The notes under the pieces are model-generated. The model worked only from the letters and a program-made list of their open reading frames with translations, searched no databases and was not told the DNA's origin. A DNA stretch of 56,629 bases from Rubrivivax sp. (lineage in GTDB: Bacteria; Pseudomonadota; Gammaproteobacteria; Burkholderiales; Burkholderiaceae_C), in the NCBI GenBank assembly GCA_004210455.1, contig SEFA01000038.1:1-56629 (forward strand), given 5' to 3'. A program made the position numbers and the translations under genes. Numbering within the stretch: position 1 is the stretch's first letter; each line of letters begins with the position of its first letter. Positions 26,213 to 33,235 of this stretch are shown here, piece by piece.

Positions 26213-26920
26213 TCAGTCCTCGTCCACATTCAGCCCCGACTGCCACACCGGCAGGGCTGCGTCGAACATCGACGGCGCGCTTCCCAGCGCTTTCGGATCC
26301 CGGGCGAGCTTGATCCACGCCAAGGTGTCGTGGTGGCTGCCCGGCAGCAGGTCGCGGCTGCGTTCCTGCATCAGCCACGCGTGCAGCGCGGCGTATTGAT
26401 CGGGGTGACGCTGCGCCGTCCAGCCCAGCGCGACCAGGTCGCCGTAACCTTCCTCGCGACGGACGGACTTCATGGACACGTAGGCGCGCTGCAGGTCCGG
26501 GCTGAGGCCCTCAGGCACCGGCGTGGCGGAGAAGCCCGCCGGCAGGTTGAACCAGGCCCCTTCCAGGTACCGGCGGCAATGGCCGAGCTCGTGCGCCGCC
26601 ATCAGTTCGAGCGCGCTGTCTTCCAGGCCCGCCGGCAGGCGCTGCGTGGTGGCGTCTCCCTCGGGGTTGCCGCGCAGGCTGAGCACGAACTTGCAGCGGC
26701 CGTCCTTGAAGCCCAGCGCGAGCGGCGCCGCCTCCGGGGCGTCCTGCGGCTGCACGACGATGTCGACCGGCATGCCCGCGGTCTTCGCATGCTGCAGCAC
26801 CGGCGTCATGCCGGCGATCCAGCGTTGTTCCAGCGGCGTCAGGCCGGCGGCGAGGGCGCTCGTCGAGAAGGCGGAGAGAGCGGCGGCGAGCGCGGCAAGC
26901 GCGGCGAAAGACTTCTTCAT
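26213..26920 (-). CDS. Exported protein with HELGH zinc-peptidase motif
   Basis: 235 residues from ATG 26920. A clear signal peptide occupies 1-~25 (AALAALAAALSAFSTSALAAG). H110-E111-x-x-H114 in ELMAAHELGHCRRYLEG matches the HExxH zinc-binding motif of metallopeptidases, and a downstream Glu-rich stretch (RREEGYGDLVALGWT) could supply the third ligand. The rest has no family I can name. It ends 18 nt from the S9 peptidase stop, convergent. It is probably a periplasmic zinc protein, with peptidase activity plausible but unproven. Confidence 0.75.
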   Translation of the reverse strand: MKKSFAALAALAAALSAFSTSALAAGLTPLEQRWIAGMTPVLQHAKTAGMPVDIVVQPQDAPEAAPLALGFKDGRCKFVLSLRGNPEGDATTQRLPAGLEDSALELMAAHELGHCRRYLEGAWFNLPAGFSATPVPEGLSPDLQRAYVSMKSVRREEGYGDLVALGWTAQRHPDQYAALHAWLMQERSRDLLPGSHHDTLAWIKLARDPKALGSAPSMFDAALPVWQSGLNVDED

Positions 26921-27088
26921 CACGGCTCGGGTCCTGCAAGGGGAAGGCAGAACACCGATGGTGAACGGGCACGCGGCGCTTGTGAGCGCCACGTCCCGCG
27001 CGCGAGCCGGGAGCGCGTGAAAGGCTGCCGCTTGATCGCGGCGAGTTGTAAAGCGGACGCCGTGCGTCAGGAGCCGCAGGTCGGGCGC

Positions 27089-28015
27089 TCAGCCCAGCGC
27101 CGTGTCCAGCACCATCATCAGCGCGAAGCCGAGCATCAGTCCCTGCGTCGCCCAGCGTTCATGGCCCTTGCGGTGCGACTCGGGAATGATCTCGTGGCTG
27201 ATGACGAAGAGCATCGCGCCCGCCGCGAAGCCCAGTCCCCAGGGCAGCAGCAGCGGCCAGGCGGACACGACCCACGCGCCCAGCACGGCGCCCACCGGCT
27301 CGACCAGCCCCGACGCTGCGCCCAGCAGCAGCGCCTTGCGCCGCGAGTAGCCCACCGTCATCAGCGCCACGGCGATGACGAAGCCCTCGGGCAGGTCCTG
27401 GATCGCGATGGCCAGGCTCAGGCTGGCGGCCGCGACCGGATCGTTGGCCGCAAAGGCCACGCCGATCGCGAGGCCCTCCGGCAGGTTGTGCAGTGTGACG
27501 GCGATCACGAACAGCGTCGTGCGCCTCAGCCGCGTCGGGTCCATGCCCTCGCGGCCCTTGATGAAGTGCTCGTGCGGCAGCCAGCGGTCCAGCGCCATCA
27601 GCGCCCATGCGCCGAGCAGCACGGCCAGCGCGACCTGCGTCGCGGCGCCGGTCGGCGTCGCATGCTCGCGCGCCGCGTCGAGGCCGGGAATGATCAGCGA
27701 GAACGAGCACGCCGCCAGCATCACGCCGGCGCCGAACCCCATCAGCGCGTCCTGCCCGCGCGCGGACAGGCTGCGCGTGCCCAGCGCGGGCAACGTGCCG
27801 AACGCCGTTGCCGCCGCGGCGAGCAGGCCGGCCTGCAGCGCCATCGCGATCACCGAGCCGTGACCGACGCCGCCGGCCGGCTTGATCCAGGTCCAGCCCT
27901 GCTGCAGCAACAGCACGGCGCCGATCAGCAGGATCGTGAAGCCGAACGCCTGGCGCAGCCGATGCCGGCGCGCCAGGGTCCGCTCGTCGCGGGCGATCGC
28001 GTCAGAGTCCGCCAT
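27089..28015 (-). CDS. ZIP family metal transporter (GufA-like)
   Basis: 308 residues with about eight membrane helices. The two metal-site helices are present: TLHNLPEGLAIGVAFA and AIQDLPEGFVIAVALM, as in ZIP proteins (H/D-x-PEG). A His-containing loop between helices (DRWLPHEHFIKGREG) resembles the variable metal-binding loop. ZIP proteins import zinc, iron or manganese into the cytoplasm; which metal cannot be read here. The start overlaps the end of fumC by 14 nt, so it belongs to the Fur-associated operon, which favours iron or manganese. It is the last gene of the operon. Confidence 0.92.
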   Translation of the reverse strand: MADSDAIARDERTLARRHRLRQAFGFTILLIGAVLLLQQGWTWIKPAGGVGHGSVIAMALQAGLLAAAATAFGTLPALGTRSLSARGQDALMGFGAGVMLAACSFSLIIPGLDAAREHATPTGAATQVALAVLLGAWALMALDRWLPHEHFIKGREGMDPTRLRRTTLFVIAVTLHNLPEGLAIGVAFAANDPVAAASLSLAIAIQDLPEGFVIAVALMTVGYSRRKALLLGAASGLVEPVGAVLGAWVVSAWPLLLPWGLGFAAGAMLFVISHEIIPESHRKGHERWATQGLMLGFALMMVLDTALG

Positions 28016-29420
28016 CGGTCAGCTTTGCGGGATCCAGCATCTGCTGGAGGGTGGCACGGTCGAAGTCGGTCATCTCCTCGGCGACGTCGAGGATGGGACG
28101 CTTCTCCGCATAGGCGCGCTTGGCGATCGCGGCGGCCTTCAGGTAGCCGATCTCGCGGTTCAGCGCGGTCACCAGGATCGGATTGCGCGCCAGCGCGTGC
28201 TGCAGCCCGTCCTGGTTGACCTTGAAGTCGCGGATCGCCTGCTCGGCCAGCGCCTTGGTAGCCGCCGAGAGCAGCGCCAGGCTGTCCAGCAGGTTGGTCG
28301 CGATGAGTGGGAGCATCACGTTGAGCTGGAAGTTGCCCGACTGGCCCGCGATCGTGATCGCCGTGTCGTGGCCGATGACCTGCGCGCAGACCATGGTCAC
28401 CGCTTCCGGGATCACCGGATTCACCTTGCCCGGCATGATCGACGAGCCCGGCTGCAGCGCGTGCAGTTCGATCTCCGCGAGGCCGGCCAGCGGGCCGGAG
28501 TTCATCCAGCGCAGGTCGTTGGCGATCTTCATGAGCGAGACCGCCAGGCCTTTCAGCGCGCCCGACAGCGCCACCGCCGTGTCCTGCGCCGACAGCGCAG
28601 CGAAGAAGTCCGGCGCCGGGCGGAAGCTCAGGCCGGTGAGGGCGGACAGTTCCTCGGCGAAACGCCGCGCGAAGTCCGGATGCGCGTTGATGCCGGTGCC
28701 GACCGCCGTGCCGCCCTGCGCGAGCTCGCACACCGAGGGCAGCAGCGCGCGCAGCTGCGCGCGGCGCGCCTCGATCTGCGCGCACCAGCCGCCGAGCTCC
28801 TGGCCCAGTCGCAGCGGCATCGCGTCCATCAGATGGGTGCGGCCGGTCTTCACGTGGTGGCCGTCGCTCTGGATCTTGTCCTGCAGCGTCTGCACCAGCA
28901 GGTCCAGCGCGGGCAGCAGTTCGCCCTGCAGCGCCTGCGCGGCGCTGATGTGCAGCACCGTCGGGATGGAGTCGTTGCTGCTCTGGCCGGCGTTGACGTG
29001 GTCGTTGGCGTTGACCGTGACCGGGTTGGCCGCACCGCTGCCGATCAGCCGCGTGGCGACCGTGGCGATCACCTCGTTCGCGTTCATGTTCGAGCTGGTG
29101 CCCGAGCCGGTCTGGAAAATCTCCACCGGGAAATGGCTCATCAGCGCCGGATCCTGAAGCAGTTGCGTCGCGGCGCGGTCGATGGCGTGGCCGATGTCGG
29201 CCGGCACCTGCTCGAGCGCGATGTTGGCGCGCGCGGCGGCCGCCTTCTGCAGCACCAGCGCGCGCACGAAGCGCTCGGGCATCGGTTGGCGGCTGATGGC
29301 GAAGTTCTCGACCGCGCGCTGGGTCTGCGCGCCGTACAGCGCGTCGACGGGCACGGCGACTTCGCCCATGGAGTCTCGTTCGATGCGGGTGGCCTTGGTC
29401 GCCTTGGTAGCCTGGGTCAT
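28002..29420 (-). CDS. fumC: Class II fumarate hydratase (iron-independent)
   Basis: 472 residues. Converts fumarate and malate in the TCA cycle without an iron-sulphur cluster. The superfamily signature GSSIMPGKVNP is intact; FQTGSGTSSNMNANEV, TGRTHLMDAMPLRLGQE and NDHVNAGQSSND are the other conserved blocks. Class II fumarases are used when iron is scarce or under superoxide stress, and in Pseudomonas fumC lies in a Fur-controlled operon with fagA and sodA. Here it follows a fagA-like gene by 19 nt and overlaps a ZIP transporter gene, all behind a Fur-box promoter at 30183-30212. Confidence 0.95.
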   Translation of the reverse strand: MTQATKATKATRIERDSMGEVAVPVDALYGAQTQRAVENFAISRQPMPERFVRALVLQKAAAARANIALEQVPADIGHAIDRAATQLLQDPALMSHFPVEIFQTGSGTSSNMNANEVIATVATRLIGSGAANPVTVNANDHVNAGQSSNDSIPTVLHISAAQALQGELLPALDLLVQTLQDKIQSDGHHVKTGRTHLMDAMPLRLGQELGGWCAQIEARRAQLRALLPSVCELAQGGTAVGTGINAHPDFARRFAEELSALTGLSFRPAPDFFAALSAQDTAVALSGALKGLAVSLMKIANDLRWMNSGPLAGLAEIELHALQPGSSIMPGKVNPVIPEAVTMVCAQVIGHDTAITIAGQSGNFQLNVMLPLIATNLLDSLALLSAATKALAEQAIRDFKVNQDGLQHALARNPILVTALNREIGYLKAAAIAKRAYAEKRPILDVAEEMTDFDRATLQQMLDPAKLTDGGL

Positions 29421-29439
29421 GGGGATGCTTCTTTCCTGG

Positions 29440-29913
29440 TCATTCCTGGAGGGGGCTGCGGCTCAGACGCCAATGGAAGCGTTGCAGGCGCGCGACGAGG
29501 GCGGCGTCGCCCTGGGCGTCGGCCAGCCGGTGCAGCGCCGCCAGCGGACGGTTGAGCTGATCCAGGCAGGCACATCGCCAATGCCAGGGTAGCAGCGTGT
29601 TGTGAGCGGCGCCGTACAGCAGCCGGAGGGCCTGTTCCTGAGCGGGGATCGCGGCGAGGATGCCGGCGTCGACCAGCTGTTCCAGCGCCAGCTGATGTCG
29701 GCGCAGCAACGCCGGTTCGTCGGGGGCGAGTCCGCAGGTGATCTTCAACGCCATCCAGCGCAGGCATTCGACGCCCGGATGATCGGCGGCGGCGCATCCC
29801 CCGTCGACCGCCATGGGGCCGGCGCGCATCTCCCCCGGGGGAGGGAGGCCCGGAGCGGACGAAGGCACGGACGGACCCCGGTGAGCGGGCAGGCGGGACG
29901 GCAGCAAGGGCAT
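29440..29913 (-). CDS. fagA: FagA-like protein (Fur-associated gene A)
   Basis: 157 residues from ATG 29913 (AGGA six bases upstream). A shorter start at 29814 (124 residues) would fit the usual ~115-125 residue family length and drop a Pro/Ser-rich N-terminus. The conserved core is CLRWMALKITCGLAPDEPAL, then PWHWRCACLDQLNRPLAAL, resembling Pseudomonas FagA, which precedes fumC in a Fur-regulated operon. Function of FagA is unknown. Position directly before fumC and behind a Fur-type promoter supports the call, which otherwise rests on remembered family pattern. Confidence 0.68.
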   Translation of the reverse strand: MPLLPSRLPAHRGPSVPSSAPGLPPPGEMRAGPMAVDGGCAAADHPGVECLRWMALKITCGLAPDEPALLRRHQLALEQLVDAGILAAIPAQEQALRLLYGAAHNTLLPWHWRCACLDQLNRPLAALHRLADAQGDAALVARLQRFHWRLSRSPLQE

Positions 29914-29940
29914 GGCGAGTCCTGACGATCGAGGCGTGAA

Positions 29941-29990
29941 CCGGAGAACACCGGAGAACACCGGGAAACACGGGCGGACACGGGCTGGCA
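29941..29990. repeat. Five tandem 10-nt units in the fagA leader
   Basis: CCGGAGAACA occurs twice in a row (29941-29960), then three decaying copies: CCGGGAAACA, CGGGCGGACA, CGGGCTGGCA. The array ends 28 nt before the fagA ATG on the minus strand. Slippage here could change leader length. Confidence 0.7.
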
Positions 29991-30062
29991 GGAACGCTTG
30001 CTGTGGTGGCAACGGGAAGAGATCAGGCAAGACCGGCGCCCGGCATGCGCCACCTCGCACGC

Positions 30063-30124
30063 AAAAAAGAAAAGAGAGGTCGAGCCGCGAAACGATGCCG
30101 ATCGAATCGCGGCGCAACCTCTCT
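30063..30124 (-). terminator. Intrinsic terminator inside the fagA leader
   Basis: On the minus strand AGAGAGGT (30124-30117) pairs with ACCTCTCT (30080-30073), and GCCGCGA (30113-30107) with TCGCGGC (30090-30084), in register with a 3x3 internal loop and a 16-nt apical loop. The stem is followed directly by TTTCTTTTTTGC. This is a strong Rho-independent terminator lying ~150 nt before the fagA start codon. Confidence 0.75.
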
Positions 30125-30176
30125 GCAATTTGCATTGGTCGCGCGGGGTCGGAACCCGCAGGAGTCTTCTCGTTTG
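30063..30176 (-). ncRNA. Candidate Fur-controlled small RNA or leader attenuator
   Basis: A transcript from the promoter at 30183-30212 would begin near 30176 and end at the terminator near 30063, about 114 nt. It would contain a small GCGGG/CCCGC stem, a mostly single-stranded stretch around ACCAATGCAAATTGCAG, and the terminator stem. Fur-repressed small RNAs of this size (RyhB, PrrF, NrrF, Bordetella BrrF) are well known; homology to any of them is not established. Read-through would supply fagA-fumC-zip. Confidence 0.5.
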
Positions 30177-30182
30177 TGGATC

Positions 30183-30212
30183 ATCCTAGATGAGAATCGC
30201 TCTCATCTGCAA
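30183..30212 (-). promoter_or_regulatory. Promoter with Fur box in the spacer
   Basis: On the minus strand TTGCAG (30212-30207), an 18-nt spacer and TAGGAT (30188-30183) form a plausible sigma-70 promoter. The spacer is almost exactly the palindrome GATGAGAATCGCTCTCATC (plus strand, 30189-30207), matching the 7-3-7 Fur-box pattern ATGAGAA-N3-TTCTCAT with one mismatch. Bound Fur-Fe(II) would block RNA polymerase, so the operon should be expressed when iron is low. Confidence 0.72.
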
Positions 30213-30264
30213 GCCCTGAGGAGGTATGCGCTTGCGGGGTCTGGGGACTTTGGGCGAAAAGGCG

Positions 30265-31590
30265 TCAGATCAGCCGAAGGTCCTTGGGACGCACTCCGGG
30301 GAACACGCGGGCGAGGGCCTCGTTGGTCAGGCCGAACTGACGCTGCCACAGGCCGCCCAGCACGGCGCGGTAGTCGTTGAGCACCGGGTAGTCGCGGTTC
30401 TGGAACAGCGTCGACGCAGTGAGGGCAACCTGGTCGCCGGCCACCGGGCCGCCGGCGGCGAGTCCGCCGCCCAGCAGCCAGTACACGCTGCCGTGACCAT
30501 GGTCGGTGCCGCGGTTGCCGTTTTCGCGGAAGGTGCGGCCGAACTCGCTGATGACCATCACGGTGGTCTGCCGCCAGAGGTCCGGACCGAGTTCGTCGGC
30601 GATGGCCGCGAGGCCCCGACCGACTTCCTCGAAGCGGTTGGCCAACTGGCCGGTCGCGCCGCCCTGGTTGACGTGCGTGTCCCAGCCGCCGACGTCGATG
30701 AAACCCAGGCTGAAGCGGCCGCGCATCAAGGTCGCGATGCGACGCGCCTCGAGCTCGAAGCCCTTGGCGGGAATCGCGTTGCGGCCGGCGGCGTCGGTCA
30801 TCGTCTTCATCCGGTCGGGGGACAGGTCGCGCGCGAGTTCTTCTCGGAGCGCGAGCCCTTCCTCCACCGAAGCGCCCAGGCTCTGGCCCTGGTACATGCT
30901 CGCGATCAACGCCCGGTTCTTCGCGTCGACGGCCGGTCGCGCAGCCTCGCGCAGACCGGCGTTGGCGATCCTCACCGGACCGCGGAAGGCGATCGGCAAC
31001 TGGTCCGTGAACGACAAGGCCTGCTGCGCATCGAGCTCGGCCGCCAGACGGTTCAGGAATCCGGAGTTGTAGTCGCGGGACCCACCGACCGGTTGTCCCA
31101 GCTCGATGCTGTCCTGTGTCTCGAAATGGCTGCGCGAGAGATCCTCCGTCCCGGCGAAGGGGATGAACCGAGCCTGGCCCGCCTGCACGAGCGGGAACAC
31201 GCTGTTGCGCAGGGCAGGATGCAAACCCCAGTCAGCGTTCAGCGCAAGCGCCGAAGCCGCGTCCGTCGGCGACGGCCTCGCAATCGCAATGCGCGGACGC
31301 TGCTCGTAGTAGAAACTGCTGCTCGTGGGAATCAGCAAGTTGGTGGCGTCGTAGCCGCCGCGCAGGAACACCAGCAGGAAACGGGGGCGGACGCCCGAAG
31401 CCGCAGACGCCGGTGCCCCTCTCCGCTCAATCGCCTGCGCATGCTCGGCATTCGCTCCAAGGGGCACCGGCGTCTGCGGCTTCTCCAGAACCTGCCCTGC
31501 GGAAGAGGCCGTGCCGACCGCGAAGACGCGGGCGTGCGAGATCGTCAGCGTACCCGCCGCCAGCGCTTGCAGAAAATGTCGTCTGTCCAT
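30265..31590 (-). CDS. DUF1501 domain protein, exported
   Basis: 441 residues. A twin-arginine-like N-terminus (MDRRHFLQALAAGTLTIS) suggests Tat export. Family features: RFLLVFLRGGYDATNLLIP, HPALRNSVFPLVQAGQ, FIDVGGWDTHVNQGGATGQL and ISEFGRTFRENGNRGTDHGHGSVYWLLGG, related to the alkaline-phosphatase/sulphatase fold with probable metal-binding Asp/His. DUF1501 proteins are nearly always paired with DUF1800 proteins, as here (2-nt gap). The biochemical role is unknown. Confidence 0.92.
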   Translation of the reverse strand: MDRRHFLQALAAGTLTISHARVFAVGTASSAGQVLEKPQTPVPLGANAEHAQAIERRGAPASAASGVRPRFLLVFLRGGYDATNLLIPTSSSFYYEQRPRIAIARPSPTDAASALALNADWGLHPALRNSVFPLVQAGQARFIPFAGTEDLSRSHFETQDSIELGQPVGGSRDYNSGFLNRLAAELDAQQALSFTDQLPIAFRGPVRIANAGLREAARPAVDAKNRALIASMYQGQSLGASVEEGLALREELARDLSPDRMKTMTDAAGRNAIPAKGFELEARRIATLMRGRFSLGFIDVGGWDTHVNQGGATGQLANRFEEVGRGLAAIADELGPDLWRQTTVMVISEFGRTFRENGNRGTDHGHGSVYWLLGGGLAAGGPVAGDQVALTASTLFQNRDYPVLNDYRAVLGGLWQRQFGLTNEALARVFPGVRPKDLRLI

Positions 31591-31592
31591 GG

Positions 31593-33137
31593 TCAGCGAT
31601 ACATGAAGTCAGGACTGGAGAGCCACAGCGTCAACCATTGCTGCGGCGTCGTGGTCTGCGCAAGGGCTGTGCGCGTCGCCGGAGCGAGCGTCGGCTCGAC
31701 ACGCAGGCGCAAAGGCCGCAGATCAGGCAGCGGCACCGGCGTGTTCGTGCCCTCGGGGCGATAGAGCGCCACCGCACCGCCGCCGATCTGGCGCGCGACC
31801 TCGAATCTCAAGGTCATCTGGCCCGGACTGTTCCAGGCGTCCGCCGTCAGCGGATACCCGTCCGGCGTCTGCTTGTCGTAGAGACCCTGTCCCAGGCGGC
31901 GCAGCCAGTTCTGCAGCGGCTGCGCGTTCTGCAGTTCCCGCTGCTCGAAGCCCGCGCGCAGGCTCGACAGCAGGTAGACGTGCGGATCCTTGAATCTCGG
32001 TGTGTCCGCCGACGCGAACTGCGGCGCGTAGAGCATCGGGCGCAGGGTCGCGGGCAGGTCGCCCTTCGTCCGGAGGAAGGCGGCGCTCATCGCCTCGACC
32101 ACCTCCCGCGGCGGCTGTTCGCCGAGGAAGAACACCGCGAGCTTGCCGCAGACGAAACGCGCCGTCGCCGGCTGCGCGACCAGCAGGTCCAGCACCTCGT
32201 CGAGTTCCTCCGCGCCGCGGCCCTTGATCGTGCGGCCGAGCAACTGCTTGTCGCCGAAGTCGTGGCGGCCGGGGTGGAACTCGAACAGGCCGTCACGCTT
32301 GTAGAGCGCCTCGAAGCGCGGCGCGACCTTCGCGGGCTCGGGGTCGACGCGCACGCCGAAACCCGTCAGCACGCGCGCCAGCTCCTGCACGTCGCGCTGC
32401 GTGTAGCCGCCGTCGACGCCCAGCGTGTGGAGCTCCAGCAGTTCGCGCGCGTAGTTTTCGTTGATCGCGCGCACGGCGTTCTGATCGTTGTCGAGGTAGC
32501 GCAGCATCGCCGGATGCCGCGCGACCGCGCCCAGCATCGTGCGGAACGAGCCGAGCGCATGCGGGCGCAGCGCGCGATCCTGGTAGTCGGCCAGCATCAA
32601 TCGGATGTCGCGCTTGCCCTGGTGCACGTTGAAGTGGTTGAACCAGAACCATGAGAGCTGTTCGAGCAGCTGCTGCTCGGCATAGAGCTCGCGCAGCAGC
32701 TGGCGCTCACCGGTCTCGCGCGCGGCGAGCCCCTGCGCTTCCTGATAGGCCTTGCGGGCGGCGACGCGTTCTTCCTCGGTCCCGCCCTTGTTGTCGCCGT
32801 TGCGCCGGAAAGACTCCGCCGCCCACACGCGTGACGGCAGGCTGCCCTGGCTGATGCCCATCGCGGCAATGCGGGCCTGGACCGCCGGCGGCAGCTTCGC
32901 GCCTGCATCGGCGCGGAGCTGCCGTTCGACATAAGGGCCCCAGCCGAGGCGTTCGATCTCGCCGAGCTGGGCTTGCGTCGCGCCCCAGCCGATGCGGTTG
33001 GCCGCGCGCAGGCGCTGCGACGCGTCCATCGGGATGTCTGGCGCGGAGGGCAGGCCGCCGCAGGCGGCGAGCGCGGCGGAGGCCGTCGCGCCGATCAGCA
33101 GCGAACGGCGCCGGAACGCGGAAGTCGAAGGTGCCAT
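31593..33137 (-). CDS. DUF1800 domain protein, exported, possible lipoprotein
   Basis: 514 residues. The N-terminus has RRRSLLIGATASAALAAC, a signal that fits both Tat export and a lipobox ending at Cys26. DUF1800 motifs: RIGWGATQAQLGEIERLG, LSWFWFNHFNVHQGK, YLDNDQNAVRAINENYARELLELHTLGVDGGYTQRDVQELARVLTG, HDFGDKQLLGRTI. It is first in a two-gene operon with the DUF1501 gene 2 nt downstream. Function unknown. Confidence 0.92.
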   Translation of the reverse strand: MAPSTSAFRRRSLLIGATASAALAACGGLPSAPDIPMDASQRLRAANRIGWGATQAQLGEIERLGWGPYVERQLRADAGAKLPPAVQARIAAMGISQGSLPSRVWAAESFRRNGDNKGGTEEERVAARKAYQEAQGLAARETGERQLLRELYAEQQLLEQLSWFWFNHFNVHQGKRDIRLMLADYQDRALRPHALGSFRTMLGAVARHPAMLRYLDNDQNAVRAINENYARELLELHTLGVDGGYTQRDVQELARVLTGFGVRVDPEPAKVAPRFEALYKRDGLFEFHPGRHDFGDKQLLGRTIKGRGAEELDEVLDLLVAQPATARFVCGKLAVFFLGEQPPREVVEAMSAAFLRTKGDLPATLRPMLYAPQFASADTPRFKDPHVYLLSSLRAGFEQRELQNAQPLQNWLRRLGQGLYDKQTPDGYPLTADAWNSPGQMTLRFEVARQIGGGAVALYRPEGTNTPVPLPDLRPLRLRVEPTLAPATRTALAQTTTPQQWLTLWLSSPDFMYR

Positions 33138-33235
33138 GCGACAAGCATGCCGCCCTCGTGTCGACCGTGTCCAGAGGCCTTTGCGCTACTTCACAGTTGT
33201 AGCGAGGGCGGCGTGGCGCCGCCCTGGCGTCGCGC

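Larger units (their letters stand above)
29914..30264. other. 351-bp gene-free region before fagA
   Basis: No protein gene is credible here. It holds, in minus-strand order, the Fur-box promoter (30183-30212), a ~114-nt leader ending in an intrinsic terminator (30063-30124), and a 10-nt tandem repeat (29941-29990). An open frame from ATG 30135 runs in frame into fagA, but it crosses the terminator stem and encodes sequence of no recognisable character. The remaining bases, 30213-30264, are the downstream flank of the DUF1501 gene. Confidence 0.7.

Noticed and set aside
29914-30135. In-frame N-terminal extension of the FagA-like protein to ATG 30135 (231 residues)
   Set aside because: It would read through a strong terminator stem and a tandem repeat, and the added residues show no protein character.
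30139-30170. tRNA-like GGGGTCGGAACCCGC stretch
   Set aside because: Resembles a T-arm only superficially; no acceptor, D or anticodon arms can be folded around it.
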